NCBI RefSeq assembly: GCF_021601625.1
Contig: NZ_BQHR01000020.1
Span: forward strand, 52,901 to 116,900
Direction of reading: 5' to 3'
DNA: 64,000 nt
DNA from: Pseudomonas paraglycinae
Lineage (GTDB): Bacteria > Pseudomonadota > Gammaproteobacteria > Pseudomonadales > Pseudomonadaceae
This document shows, one piece after another, positions 1 to 8,650 of the stretch. The number at the start of each line of letters is the position of its first letter. Positions within the stretch are counted from its first letter, which is position 1. The notes under the pieces are model-generated. The model saw nothing but the letters and a program-made list of their open reading frames with translations, did not search any database and was not told the origin of the DNA. The position numbers and the translations under genes are program-made.

Positions 1-1
1 G

Positions 2-490
2 CTGTACAAGCTTGGGGTGAATCAGATGCCGTTGCAGCCGGCCTATCACGAGCTGGACGATTTTATCGAAGCGCAACTGGCGGCGCATCAGGAAGTGTTC
101 GCCAGTCGTGGAATCATCGCCACTTACGAAGTCGATCCGCTCAGTCCCCTGGGCTTCTTCGATCGTGAGCTGATCGCCTCGGTGCTGGGCAACTGCATCA
201 ACAACGCCATCCGCTACGCCCGCGAATCGCTGCTGATCACCGTCAGCGACGAAGCCGGGCAATTGGTGCTGAGCATCAACGATGACGGCGACGGTTACCC
301 GGCCGAAATGCTCGAGCGTCAGTCCGATTATGTGCAGGGCATCAACCACAGCAGTGGCAGCACCGGCCTCGGTCTGTACTTCGCCGGACGCATCGCCGCG
401 CTGCATCAGCGCAATGGTGTTGGCGGCCGGACCGAGATCCGTAATGGCGGCCCGTTGGGCGGCGGCGTGTTCAGTATTTACCTGCCCTGA
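2..490 (+). CDS. sensor histidine kinase, C-terminal part (5' end outside window)
   Basis: The frame is open from the window edge, so only about 162 C-terminal residues are present. They form a HATPase_c catalytic domain: the N-box reads NCINNAIRYA, the G1 box DDGDGYP and the G2 region STGLGLYFAGRIAALH. This domain binds ATP and phosphorylates a histidine in the dimerisation domain, which lies outside the window together with the sensor region. The cognate response regulator is not in view; the next gene, 118 bases downstream, is an enzyme. The family is clear but the signal and partner cannot be named. Confidence 0.85.
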   Translation: MYKLGVNQMPLQPAYHELDDFIEAQLAAHQEVFASRGIIATYEVDPLSPLGFFDRELIASVLGNCINNAIRYARESLLITVSDEAGQLVLSINDDGDGYPAEMLERQSDYVQGINHSSGSTGLGLYFAGRIAALHQRNGVGGRTEIRNGGPLGGGVFSIYLP

Positions 491-607
491 ATCACCGATT
501 CATCGACCGGAATTCTTTTTGTTGGCTGCTGCTTGATATTCCGAACAGCCGAAGCCTATTTTGTCCGGGTCGCCGTTCGCGGCTCGCACAATAACAAGGA
601 TTGCGTC

Positions 608-1951
608 ATGACAACCGATGGCCAGCGTTCACTCGCGCAGCGATTGACGGGCATTGATGAGATTGAATGTGTCACGCCGGATTTGAACGGTGTGCCACGT
701 GGCAAGGTAATGACCGCCGAGGGTTTCCTCGAAGGGCGGCGTTTGCAGTTGGCCCGGGGGGTGCTGCTGCAATGCATCATGGGTGGTTATCCCGCCGCGA
801 AATTCTATGGCAGCGATGACGGTGACCTGGCGCTGGTGGCCGATCCGGGGCAGATCCATCCGTTGCCATGGAGTGAAGAGCCGCGGGCCTTTGCCATCTG
901 TGATGCCGACGAGCTGACCGGCGAAAGCTCCAACCTGTCGACCCGTGGTCAGCTCAAGAAGGTCATTGCCCGCTACGCAGCCCTAGGTCTGGCGCCGGTG
1001 GTGGCGACCGAACTCGAATTCTTTGTGTTCGCTCCGAACACCGACCCGAACCAACCGTTCCAGCCGCCCGTCGGTCTCGATGGTCGTCGCGAGGACGGTC
1101 ATTCGGCGTTCAGCGTCAGTTCCAACAACGGTCTGCGACCGTTCTTCAGTGAAGTCTATAAATGCATGGCGGCTCTGGGCCTGCCACGCGATACCTTCAT
1201 GCACGAAATGGGCGTCAGCCAGTTCGAGATCAACCTGCTGCACGGTGATCCACTGTTGCTGGCCGACCAGACCTTCCTGTTCAAGCACCTGCTCAAGGAA
1301 GTCGCGCTCAAGCACGGCCTGACGGTGGTGTGCATGGCCAAGCCGCTGGCGCACACGCCAGGCAGTTCGATGCACATTCACCAGAGCATCGTCGAAATCG
1401 GCAGCGGCAAGAATGTGTTCAGCGATGCGGACGGTCAGCCGACCGCGATGTTCCGCCACTTCATCGGCGGGCAGCAGGCGGGCATGGCTGATTTCACCGC
1501 GCTGTTTGCGCCGAACGTCAATTCGTACCAGCGCCTGTGCCATCCGTTTGCGTCGCCGAACAATGCCTGCTGGTCCCACGACAACCGCGCCGCCGGCCTG
1601 CGTATCCCGGCCAGTTCGCCGGTCGCGCGTCGGGTCGAGAACCGCTTGCCGGGCGCCGATGCGAACCCGTATCTGGCCATCGCTGCGAGCCTTGCCGCCG
1701 GCTTGTACGGCATCGAGCATGAGCTGGAGCCAAGCGAAGCGATTCAAGGCGAGTTCGACGTGCCGGACCATCTTACGCTGCCGTGTACCCTGCACGCGGC
1801 GCTCGAACGTCTGAAACGCAGCCAGCTTGCAAAGGAACTGTTCGGCACGGAGTTCATCGAAGGCTACATCGCTTCGAAGACCATGGAGTTGACCAGTTTC
1901 TTTGATGAAATCACTCCCTGGGAACGCCGTGTTCTAGCAGCCCAGGCCTGA
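608..1951 (+). CDS. glutamine synthetase family protein (possibly gamma-glutamylpolyamine/amine synthetase)
   Basis: A 447-residue GlnA-fold ligase that should couple ATP hydrolysis to joining glutamate and an amine. The N-terminal beta-grasp segment carries DLNGVPRGKV. The catalytic domain shows ATELEFFVF (metal-binding Glu), PGSSMHIHQS, and NRAAGLRIPASSP followed by RVENRLPGADANPYLAIAA (ATP and glutamate site). The C-terminal adenylylation loop typical of GlnA is not evident, and the length fits the PuuA/SpuI-type paralogues of Pseudomonas. The ATG at 608 is preferred over a longer upstream start because homology-like sequence begins at MTTDGQRS. Substrate is uncertain: putrescine, ethanolamine or another amine is possible. 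The adjacent MFS transporter could supply a substrate, but that is inference. Confidence 0.8.
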   Translation: MTTDGQRSLAQRLTGIDEIECVTPDLNGVPRGKVMTAEGFLEGRRLQLARGVLLQCIMGGYPAAKFYGSDDGDLALVADPGQIHPLPWSEEPRAFAICDADELTGESSNLSTRGQLKKVIARYAALGLAPVVATELEFFVFAPNTDPNQPFQPPVGLDGRREDGHSAFSVSSNNGLRPFFSEVYKCMAALGLPRDTFMHEMGVSQFEINLLHGDPLLLADQTFLFKHLLKEVALKHGLTVVCMAKPLAHTPGSSMHIHQSIVEIGSGKNVFSDADGQPTAMFRHFIGGQQAGMADFTALFAPNVNSYQRLCHPFASPNNACWSHDNRAAGLRIPASSPVARRVENRLPGADANPYLAIAASLAAGLYGIEHELEPSEAIQGEFDVPDHLTLPCTLHAALERLKRSQLAKELFGTEFIEGYIASKTMELTSFFDEITPWERRVLAAQA

Positions 1952-2019
1952 CGACATGTCGCCGTCGGGCTATCGTTTGATAGCCCGATACTTACCGCAA
2001 GGAGCCGCTCGGAACGCCG

Positions 2020-3396
2020 ATGCGCCAAATCTGGAAATCCTTTCGAGCGCTGTATTTCGCCTCGCTGATGATGTTGATCGGCTCGGGCCTTCTTTCTACT
2101 TATCTGGCTTTGCGTCTGGCTGCCGACCATGTCGACGGGTTGTGGGTCGGTGCGTTGATGGCGGCCAACTATTTCGGTCTGGTGCTGGGCGGCAAGATCG
2201 GTCACCGCCTGATTGCCCGGGTCGGGCATATCCGTGCCTACTCGGCGTGTGCCGGGATCGTCGGTGCGGCGGTGCTCGGTCATGGCCTGGTGGACTGGCT
2301 GCCGGCCTGGCTGGTGCTGCGGACCATCGTCGGCCTCGGCATGATGTGCCAATACATGGTCATCGAGAGCTGGCTGAACGAGCAGGCCGACGCCAATCAG
2401 CGCGGTCTGGTGTTCAGCGGCTACATGATCGCGTCGTATCTGGGGCTGGTGCTCGGTCAGCTGATTCTGGTCATGCACCCGGGCCTTGGCCTGGAACTGC
2501 TGATGCTGGTCGCGCTGTGCTTCGCCCTGTGTCTGGTGCCAGTGGCACTGACCCGGCGGATTCACCCGGCACCGCTGCACCCGGCGCCGATGGAGCCGCG
2601 CTTCTTTATCAAGCGTGTGCCGCAGTCGCTGAGCACGGTGCTCGGGGCGGGGCTGATCATCGGTTCGTTCTACGGTCTGGCGCCGTTGTATGCCTCGCAG
2701 CAGGGGCTGTCCACCGAGCAGGTTGGTCTGTTCATGGGTAGCTGCATTTTTGCCGGGCTGGTGGTGCAGTGGCCGTTGGGCTGGTTGTCCGATCGTTATG
2801 ATCGGGCTTTGCTGATTCGCTGCTTTGCGCTGTTCCTCGCGATCGCCGCGTTGCCGCTGGCGATACTGCCGCAGGTGCCACTGGAGGTGCTGTTTATTGT
2901 CGGCTTCCTTTGCTCGCTGGTGCAGTTTTGCCTGTATCCGTTGGCGGTGGCGTTCTCCAACGACCACGTCGAAGGCGAGCGCCGGGTGTCACTGACGGCG
3001 ATGTTGCTGGTGACCTACGGCGTGGGCGCCAGTATCGGGCCGCTGGCGGCCGGGGTGCTGATGAAGCTGTTCGGGCCGCAGAGCCTGTATGCGTTCTTCA
3101 CCTTTTTCGCGCTGGTGCTGGTGTGGCGGATCCGGCCGAAAGCCGTGACCAATCTGCACCAGGTCGACGATGCGCCGCTGCATCACGTGGCGATGCCGGA
3201 CAGCATGTCCAGTTCGCCGCTGGTGGCTGCGCTCGACCCGCGGGTTGACGAACAAGTGGTGCAGGAGCAGATGCAGAATACGGTCGCTCCTGAACCGGAG
3301 CCTGAGCCAGAACCTGAACCGGAGCCAGAATCTGCCGCGCCCACCGACTCGACAGTCGAAGACGAGGGGCCGGACATCACTCCCGCCAAGCCGTGA
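2020..3396 (+). CDS. MFS transporter with Glu-Pro-rich C-terminal tail
   Basis: A 458-residue inner-membrane protein with about 12 hydrophobic segments, from SLMMLIGSGLLSTYLAL near the N-terminus to SLYAFFTFFALVLVW. A loop reading GWLSDRYDR matches the conserved cytoplasmic MFS motif between helices (G-x-x-x-D-R-x-G/R-R type), here between TM8 and TM9. The fold resembles YcaD-like sugar/drug MFS proteins. After the last helix about 80 hydrophilic residues follow, with a run of alternating Glu-Pro near residues 425-437 and then an acidic end. The substrate is unknown. It starts 68 bases after the glutamine-synthetase-like gene, so the two may be co-transcribed, and it ends at a strong hairpin terminator. 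Confidence 0.8.
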   Translation: MRQIWKSFRALYFASLMMLIGSGLLSTYLALRLAADHVDGLWVGALMAANYFGLVLGGKIGHRLIARVGHIRAYSACAGIVGAAVLGHGLVDWLPAWLVLRTIVGLGMMCQYMVIESWLNEQADANQRGLVFSGYMIASYLGLVLGQLILVMHPGLGLELLMLVALCFALCLVPVALTRRIHPAPLHPAPMEPRFFIKRVPQSLSTVLGAGLIIGSFYGLAPLYASQQGLSTEQVGLFMGSCIFAGLVVQWPLGWLSDRYDRALLIRCFALFLAIAALPLAILPQVPLEVLFIVGFLCSLVQFCLYPLAVAFSNDHVEGERRVSLTAMLLVTYGVGASIGPLAAGVLMKLFGPQSLYAFFTFFALVLVWRIRPKAVTNLHQVDDAPLHHVAMPDSMSSSPLVAALDPRVDEQVVQEQMQNTVAPEPEPEPEPEPEPESAAPTDSTVEDEGPDITPAKP

Positions 3397-3407
3397 TCCG
3401 GGCATAA

Positions 3408-3443
3408 AAAAACGGGCAGTCACCGCAGTGACTGCCCGTTTTT
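3408..3443. terminator. bidirectional rho-independent terminator between MFS gene and flgZ
   Basis: A 16-bp perfect stem (3408-3423 with 3428-3443) closes a 4-base loop. It is flanked by A runs on the left and T runs on the right, so it can stop transcription from both convergent genes. Confidence 0.9.
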
Positions 3444-3455
3444 CATGCCTGCCGA

Positions 3456-4190
3456 TCAGAGATCGTCTTTATCGAACCGACGCGCTTCGCGCTGCAGTTG
3501 ATAAACGAAACGCTCGACGTTGCGGGCCGCCGGGCCGCTGATGTTGTGAAAGCGCAGGCCGGCGAAGGTGATGTTGAGCTTTTCTTCGAAGTGCAGGTAA
3601 CGCAGCTCGACCGATACCGGTTGGTTGCCGAACAGCGGCGCGGCGATCAGGCGATCATAGACCTGGCCCAATTGCAGGCGGTCGGTGATATCGCCTTCAA
3701 AGCGCAGCTTGCAACCCGTGGCCGAGATGTCCAGCAATTTGCCATCCAGCGGTGCCTTGAGCTTTTCGCCGCCGAGCACGACGCTGACCAGGTCGGTCAG
3801 TTTCAGTGCGGCGCGAAAGGCGTTGCGGCGCTGGTGATAAACCACTTCGGTGGGCAGGTCGCCGCTGTAGAAGCGGTCGCCGTCGGAATCCTTGATGCTC
3901 AGCGTCCCTGTGCATTCCCAGGCAATGCGCACGCCATCATGAAAGCCCTCAACCTTGAACGGTTCGCCTGCTTCCAGAAAACGTTCGCCGTCGCGCGGGA
4001 TCATTTCATCAAGCTTGATCGAACCGTTTTCGCGATCGACTTCAATCAGGTAGCTCTGGAAGCGCTGGCTACGCTCGTGAAAGGTGATGATCAGCGGATC
4101 GTGGCTCTCTTGCAGCTGGCGCAGATTGCTGGAGATCTCCAGGGGCGTGGTGAGCACCTTTGGGGGCTGCGGAGCGTCATCGTTGGACAC
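3456..4190 (-). CDS. flgZ: flagellar brake protein, YcgR-type with PilZ domain
   Basis: A 244-residue cytoplasmic protein with an N-terminal YcgR domain and a C-terminal PilZ domain that binds cyclic-di-GMP. The binding signature is visible as RRNAFR (RxxxR) around residue 117 followed by DISATG (DxSxxG) about 35 residues later. In pseudomonads FlgZ slows or redirects flagellar motility when c-di-GMP is high. It is the last gene of the leftward flgM-flgN-flgZ run, 95 bases after flgN, and ends at a shared terminator. The flagellar context and the domain pair make this assignment firm. Confidence 0.92.
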   Translation of the reverse strand: MSNDDAPQPPKVLTTPLEISSNLRQLQESHDPLIITFHERSQRFQSYLIEVDRENGSIKLDEMIPRDGERFLEAGEPFKVEGFHDGVRIAWECTGTLSIKDSDGDRFYSGDLPTEVVYHQRRNAFRAALKLTDLVSVVLGGEKLKAPLDGKLLDISATGCKLRFEGDITDRLQLGQVYDRLIAAPLFGNQPVSVELRYLHFEEKLNITFAGLRFHNISGPAARNVERFVYQLQREARRFDKDDL

Positions 4191-4285
4191 GTTAAATCAA
4201 TCTCCAGACAAAATTTGACTACGGCTGGCCAGTATTTTGCCAGCATGTTTCGCACGTTGATAGGGCGCAAGCATAGAAGAAAGCA

Positions 4286-4753
4286 TCACGCCTGGCTGAG
4301 CGCGCGCGGTTTCTGCAGTTTGGAGAAGGTGCCACTGGCGTCATAGAGCGCAGGAGGCTCGCCGCCGGTAAGGATTTTCAGCTGATTGGCCGTAGCGGCC
4401 TGCTGCATGATGATCGACTGGCCGTTCTTGACGTTGGCCGCCTGGCACTGGGCAATCAGGTCGGTCAGGACATCGCTCTGGCTCAGCAACTGATCGCCGA
4501 TGCTCGACTGGCTGGCCAGTTGTTCCAGGCCTGCGCGGTCGAGCGACAGATTGAGACTGGCGAGGATTTCGCTGCGCTTGCGGCCATGCTGTTCGAGCAG
4601 AATGATCAATGCCTGTTTGCGCGCCAGAATTTCTTCCAGCAGAGGCATGTCGCGACCGTGCAAGGCGAGGGACTCGGTTTGCAGTAACTCCAGCAATTGT
4701 TGAGCTGGAGCAAAGTCGTCGGTGATCAGTTGCAATAAATTAGTGTCGTGCAT
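4286..4753 (-). CDS. flgN: flagellar export chaperone FlgN
   Basis: A 155-residue, largely helical protein with the FlgN family pattern: an N-terminal acidic helix followed by LLQTESLALHGRDMPLLEEILARK and then a second long helix. FlgN binds the hook-filament junction proteins FlgK and FlgL and delivers them to the flagellar export gate. It sits 48 bases downstream of flgM in the same direction, the usual flgMN order, so transcription from the FliA promoter upstream of flgM likely covers both genes. Confidence 0.92.
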   Translation of the reverse strand: MHDTNLLQLITDDFAPAQQLLELLQTESLALHGRDMPLLEEILARKQALIILLEQHGRKRSEILASLNLSLDRAGLEQLASQSSIGDQLLSQSDVLTDLIAQCQAANVKNGQSIIMQQAATANQLKILTGGEPPALYDASGTFSKLQKPRALSQA

Positions 4754-4801
4754 GGCTGGCCTTGGGTTTTAAGCGTCCAAAAGCCTGGCGCTGACCGAGG
4801 C

Positions 4802-5128
4802 CTAGCGCTGGGCTTCGAAATTAAGCAGTTTGCTGGCTACACGGTTGCTGTCGACCTTGTAGCTGCCATCGGCAATCGCTGCTTTCAATTCGGCCACGCG
4901 GGCTTTATCGACGGCAGGCTGATCACGCAGCTTGTCAGTGACCTTCTGCAACTGTTGAGCCTCATTGCTGAGGTGTACCGATTCCCCGCTTTTTGCGGTA
5001 CTGGCCTGTTCGGCCGGGGTATTCAGCGGCGCGGAGGTGCCGGTTTCGGCGGTTTCCTTGGCGTTGCTGGTACGTGTACTGCCCGTAAGTGACGAGGAGC
5101 TGTTCAAACGGCTGAAATCGATGACCAT
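4802..5128 (-). CDS. flgM: anti-sigma-28 factor FlgM
   Basis: A 108-residue protein that binds and inhibits the flagellar sigma factor FliA until it is exported through the finished hook. The N-terminal half is disordered-looking and rich in Ser, Thr and Glu. The C-terminal half has the FlgM signature [20 protein letters not shown] followed by VASKLLNFE. The start at 5128 (MVIDFSRLN) was chosen because it matches the conserved FlgM N-terminus; an in-frame upstream ATG would add an unrelated 23-residue leader. A FliA-type promoter lies 36-62 bases upstream. Confidence 0.95.
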   Translation of the reverse strand: MVIDFSRLNSSSSLTGSTRTSNAKETAETGTSAPLNTPAEQASTAKSGESVHLSNEAQQLQKVTDKLRDQPAVDKARVAELKAAIADGSYKVDSNRVASKLLNFEAQR

Positions 5129-5163
5129 GTTAAAAACCTCTGGGAATTTGGACGCTTGCCATG

Positions 5164-5190
5164 TTCTCGGCCATCCCCTGGAAAACTTTA
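5164..5190 (-). promoter_or_regulatory. FliA (sigma-28) promoter of flgMN
   Basis: Read on the minus strand: a -35 element TAAAGTTT, an 11-base spacer, then GCCGAGAA. This is the enterobacterial/pseudomonad sigma-28 consensus (TAAAGTTT, N11, GCCGATAA) with one mismatch. It sits just upstream of flgM, giving the classic feedback loop in which FliA drives its own inhibitor. Confidence 0.9.
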
Positions 5191-5346
5191 GGCTCATTTA
5201 GCAATGAGCTTGCATGCGCCGTTGCAGATCCTGCTGCGGCACAGTTTAGGGAACAGCTCTGGTCAGCGCCAGTTTTCTGCTTGGGTACTCAGGGGCTTTT
5301 CAAATATCCGTTCATACAGCCGCTCACATCACCGCTACATGGCCGT

Positions 5347-6108
5347 TCACATGGCAACTTCCACCTGGCCCGGCGCGATAACCTGCGCCTTGATAACCCG
5401 TTGGGAATTGAGGTTTTTCACCCGAATCTGTTCTTTCAGGCCGCCGTTCGACAGGGCTTCACCCGGCATTCGGACGGCGAGGGTGCCGCTGCGAGCGGTG
5501 ATCACCACTTGATCGCCCTTGCGAACCACTTCGGCCTGCTCCAGATGCACCAGGGTAATGACTTGATCGGCTACCGTTGGTCGGGTCAATTTTTGTCCGA
5601 TGGCTTCATCCACCGACGTCAGGAAACCCTGATTGATCGTGCTGACGTCGCGTTCGCGCAAAGTCACGTCCTGAGGCTCGATGATGCCGGCGCGTTTGAG
5701 TGGTCGCGTGGTGGTCACAATCTCGCGAAACAGGCGGACTTGAGCGGGCACGAACACCGTCCAGGGGGAGGTGCCTTCGCAGCGGACCTTGACCGTGACA
5801 CGGCCCAGGGGGCGTGCCGGACTCTCCAGTGTCGCTGTCAATTCCTTGTCGCACATAGGCATGCGCATGCGTGGATCGAGCTGGTTGACCTCGATTTCAT
5901 AACGGCCTTCCGTTTGACTGGTAGCCAGATAGTCTTCTACGGTGAATTCAAGAAAGCCCTGAGTGACGCCGATAAGCATGTCAGGCAAGGTAACCGCATC
6001 AGCACCGGCAGGGCTGCCAGCGAAAAAAAGGCAAACGGCGGACATCGCGCAAAGCCCTCTGCGGAGGGGAGATGTCAGGCGTCGGAAAAATGTCGTTTGA
6101 GCGTTCAT
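5347..6108 (-). CDS. flgA: flagellar basal body P-ring assembly chaperone FlgA
   Basis: Up to 253 residues. A basic n-region with RR and a hydrophobic stretch (SAVCLFFAGSPAGADA) form a signal peptide, so the protein is periplasmic. The mature part carries the SAF-domain pattern of FlgA: RPLKRAGIIEPQDV, IGQKLTRPTVADQVITL and a C-terminal VITARSGTLAVRMPGEAL. FlgA helps FlgI assemble into the P ring. The start at 6108 is provisional: an RpoN-like promoter at 6121-6135 would place the transcription start almost on this ATG. An internal ATG at 6045 has a better ribosome site (GAGGG) but would remove the positively charged n-region. Confidence 0.9.
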   Translation of the reverse strand: MNAQTTFFRRLTSPLRRGLCAMSAVCLFFAGSPAGADAVTLPDMLIGVTQGFLEFTVEDYLATSQTEGRYEIEVNQLDPRMRMPMCDKELTATLESPARPLGRVTVKVRCEGTSPWTVFVPAQVRLFREIVTTTRPLKRAGIIEPQDVTLRERDVSTINQGFLTSVDEAIGQKLTRPTVADQVITLVHLEQAEVVRKGDQVVITARSGTLAVRMPGEALSNGGLKEQIRVKNLNSQRVIKAQVIAPGQVEVAM

Positions 6109-6120
6109 ACGAGTTAAAAA

Positions 6121-6135
6121 GCAAGCGCCGTGCCG
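6121..6135 (-). promoter_or_regulatory. probable RpoN (sigma-54) promoter of flgA
   Basis: On the minus strand CGGCACGGCGCTTGC matches the -24/-12 consensus TGGCACG-N4-TTGC at every position except the first. Spacing between the GG and GC is canonical. The gene is a flagellar gene expected to be under FleQ/RpoN control, but the site lies only 12 bases from the annotated start codon. Confidence 0.7.
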
Positions 6136-6190
6136 TTTAGCAATGAATGTGCGTCGCAACAACACTTGGCGTTGGTGTAGGAGTCTGGGC

Positions 6191-7123
6191 ATGGCTGGTG
6201 TAATGGATTCGGTGAACCAGCGCACGCAACTGGTGGGGCAGAATCGCCTGGAGCTGTTGTTGTTCCGTCTCGACGGCCAGCAGCTCTACGGGATCAACGT
6301 GTTCAAGGTTCGGGAAGTGCTGCAATGCCCGCAACTGACGCTGATGCCCAAGTCCAGTCCTGTCGTGTGCGGGGTGGCGAATATCCGGGGGGCGACCATT
6401 CCGATCCTTGATCTGGCGATGGCGACCGGCTCCGGTGCTTTGAAAGACAAGAACAGTCCGTTCGTGATCATCACGGAATACAACACCAAGACCCAGGGTT
6501 TCCTGGTGCGCTCGGTGGAACGTATCGTGAACATGAACTGGGAAGAGATCCATCCGCCGCCCAAGGGCACCGGACGCGATCATTACCTGACCGCTGTGAC
6601 TCGGGTCGACAATCAGTTAGTCGAAATCATCGACGTCGAAAAGGTGTTGGCGGAAGTCGCGCCGACGCCGGAAGCGATTTCGGTCGGCGTGGTGGATGTC
6701 GAGACCCAGAGCAAGGCGTTGTCGCTGCGGGTGCTGACGGTCGATGACTCGTCGGTGGCGCGCAAGCAGGTGACGCGTTGCCTGCAGACGGTCGGCGTCG
6801 AAGTGGTGGCGTTGAACGACGGCAAGCAGGCGCTGGATTACCTGCGCAAGCTGGTCGACGAGGGCAAGAAGCCGGAAGAAGAGTTCCTGATGATGATCTC
6901 CGACATCGAAATGCCGGAGATGGACGGGTACACCCTGACGGCCGAGATCCGCAGCGACCCTCGCATGCAAAAGCTTCATATCATCCTGCATACTTCGTTG
7001 TCGGGTGTGTTCAATCAGGCGATGGTCAAGAAAGTCGGTGCCGATGACTTCCTGGCCAAATTCCGTCCTGATGACCTGGCATCCCGGGTAGTCGACCGGA
7101 TCAAAGCAGCAGATATCAGCTAA
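6191..7123 (+). CDS. cheV: chemotaxis protein CheV (CheW domain plus receiver)
   Basis: A 310-residue coupling protein. Residues about 15-160 are a CheW domain (LLLFRLDGQQLYGINVFKVREVL, CGVANIRGATIPILDL). Residues about 180-305 are a response-regulator receiver with VLTVDDSSVARKQ and the phospho-acceptor in MMISDIEMPEMDG. CheV links chemoreceptors to the CheA kinase and is thought to act as a phosphate sink or adaptation element. The ATG at 6191 was chosen over an upstream ATG at 6143 because a TAGGAGT ribosome site lies 8 bases before it. It is followed 47 bases later by cheR. Confidence 0.95.
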   Translation: MAGVMDSVNQRTQLVGQNRLELLLFRLDGQQLYGINVFKVREVLQCPQLTLMPKSSPVVCGVANIRGATIPILDLAMATGSGALKDKNSPFVIITEYNTKTQGFLVRSVERIVNMNWEEIHPPPKGTGRDHYLTAVTRVDNQLVEIIDVEKVLAEVAPTPEAISVGVVDVETQSKALSLRVLTVDDSSVARKQVTRCLQTVGVEVVALNDGKQALDYLRKLVDEGKKPEEEFLMMISDIEMPEMDGYTLTAEIRSDPRMQKLHIILHTSLSGVFNQAMVKKVGADDFLAKFRPDDLASRVVDRIKAADIS

Positions 7124-7170
7124 GGGCCTTTTGCCCCTGGCGTTCAACACGATTTAAGAGGCGGCATCAT

Positions 7171-7998
7171 TTGTCTACGGGTAATTTGGATTTCGAACAG
7201 TTCCGGGTCTTCCTGGAAAAAGCCTGTGGCATTTTGCTCGGTGAAAACAAGCAGTACCTGGTGTCGAGCCGTCTCAACAAACTGATGGAGCAGCAAGGCA
7301 TCAAGTCCCTGGGTGAGCTGGTTCAGCGCATCCAGACCCAGCCGCGCAGCGGGTTGCGCGAGCAGGTGGTCGATGCCATGACGACCAACGAAACCCTGTG
7401 GTTTCGCGACACCTATCCGTTTGAAGTCTTGAAGAACAAGGTGCTGCCCGAGGCGATCAAGGCCGCTCCCGGCCAGCGTCTGCGGATCTGGTCGGCGGCC
7501 TGCTCGTCGGGTCAGGAACCCTATTCGCTGTCGATGTCGATCGACGAGTTCGAGCGGACCAACATCGGCCAGTTGAAGATGGGTGTGCAGATCGTTGCCA
7601 CCGATCTGTCCGGCAGCATGCTGACCAACTGCAAGACCGGCGAGTACGACAGCCTGGCAATCGGTCGCGGTCTGTCCGCCGATCGTCTGCAGCGCTACTT
7701 CGACCCGAAAGGGCCGGGACGCTGGGTGATCAAGGCGCCGATCAAGAACCGGGTGGAATTCCGCTCGTTCAACCTGCTCGACAGCTACGCAAGCCTGGGC
7801 AAGTTCGACATCGTGTTCTGCCGCAACGTGCTGATCTACTTCTCCGCCGAGGTGAAGAAGGACATCCTGTTGCGCATCCACAGCACGCTGAAGCCGGGCG
7901 GTTATCTGTTCCTTGGCGCTTCCGAGGCGCTGAACGGTCTGCCGGATCATTACCAGATGGTTCAGTGCAGCCCGGGGATCATCTACCAGGCGAAGTGA
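7171..7998 (+). CDS. cheR: chemoreceptor glutamate methyltransferase CheR
   Basis: A 275-residue SAM-dependent methyltransferase that methylates glutamates of chemoreceptors during adaptation. The N-terminal helical CheR_N domain (residues about 1-75) precedes the catalytic domain with LRIWSAACSSGQEPYSLSM (SAM site), VATDLSGSML and FDIVFCRNVLIYF. The start is TTG at 7171 with an upstream AAGAGGCGG ribosome site; no suitable ATG is nearby. It is co-directional with cheV and closes at a hairpin terminator. Confidence 0.95.
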   Translation: MSTGNLDFEQFRVFLEKACGILLGENKQYLVSSRLNKLMEQQGIKSLGELVQRIQTQPRSGLREQVVDAMTTNETLWFRDTYPFEVLKNKVLPEAIKAAPGQRLRIWSAACSSGQEPYSLSMSIDEFERTNIGQLKMGVQIVATDLSGSMLTNCKTGEYDSLAIGRGLSADRLQRYFDPKGPGRWVIKAPIKNRVEFRSFNLLDSYASLGKFDIVFCRNVLIYFSAEVKKDILLRIHSTLKPGGYLFLGASEALNGLPDHYQMVQCSPGIIYQAK

Positions 7999-8017
7999 TC
8001 AAGACCGGCAACACCAG

Positions 8018-8049
8018 AAACGGGAGTCCTCAGGGGCTCCCGTTTTTTT
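8018..8049 (+). terminator. rho-independent terminator after cheR
   Basis: AAACGGGAG pairs with CTCCCGTTT, followed by a run of T. It separates cheVR from the flgB promoter. Confidence 0.85.
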
Positions 8050-8180
8050 ATGCCTGAAGGTTTTGCCGTTGGCAGGTGGCGGCAGAAAAGCGGCATCCGG
8101 CGGAAACCGGTTGCCGCTTTTCTGGCATTGCCGCGTTGCCGGTTCCGCGCAAAGCCCCGTAATCCGGGGCTTTCTGAAAC

Positions 8181-8195
8181 TGGCACGCCGCTTGC
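8181..8195 (+). promoter_or_regulatory. RpoN (sigma-54) promoter of flgBCDE
   Basis: TGGCACGCCGCTTGC is a full match to the consensus TGGCACG-N4-TTGC. It lies 45 bases before the flgB start codon. Rod and hook genes of pseudomonads depend on RpoN with FleQ or FleR as activator. Confidence 0.92.
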
Positions 8196-8239
8196 TATAA
8201 CCCTGTTACGAAAAATCCGGTCACCTGAAGGTTCCCGAC

Positions 8240-8647
8240 ATGAGCATCAGCTTCGATAAAGCGCTCGGCATTCACGAAAAGGCTCTGGGCTTCCGCGCCC
8301 AGCGTGCCGAAGTCCTGGCCAACAACATCGCCAACGCCGACACCCCGAACTACAAGGCGCGGGATCTGGAGTTCTCCAAAGTGCTCGAAGCACAGAGCCA
8401 GAAGAACGCCAACGGCACCATCGCCCTGAACATGACCAACAGCCGTCACATCGAAGCTGAAGGCCTGGGCAATGGCGACGAGTCGCTGATGTATCGCACG
8501 CCGATGCAGCCGTCGATCGACCAGAACACCGTGGACGCCCAGCTGGAACAGTCGAACTACGCGGAAAACGCGGTCGGCTTCCAGGCCAGCTTCACCCTGC
8601 TCAACAGCAAATTCAAAGGGCTGGTATCAGCCCTGCGCGGAGAGTAA
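8240..8647 (+). CDS. flgB: flagellar proximal rod protein FlgB
   Basis: A 135-residue rod component located between the MS ring and the distal rod. It has the shared rod/hook N-terminal pattern (FRAQRAEVLANNIANADTPNYKARDLEF) and a C-terminal helix ending ...SFTLLNSKFKGLVSALRGE. No signal peptide, as expected for a substrate of the flagellar type III export apparatus. First gene of flgBCDE, directly behind an RpoN promoter; flgC begins 3 bases after its stop. Confidence 0.96.
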   Translation: MSISFDKALGIHEKALGFRAQRAEVLANNIANADTPNYKARDLEFSKVLEAQSQKNANGTIALNMTNSRHIEAEGLGNGDESLMYRTPMQPSIDQNTVDAQLEQSNYAENAVGFQASFTLLNSKFKGLVSALRGE

Positions 8648-8650
8648 TCC

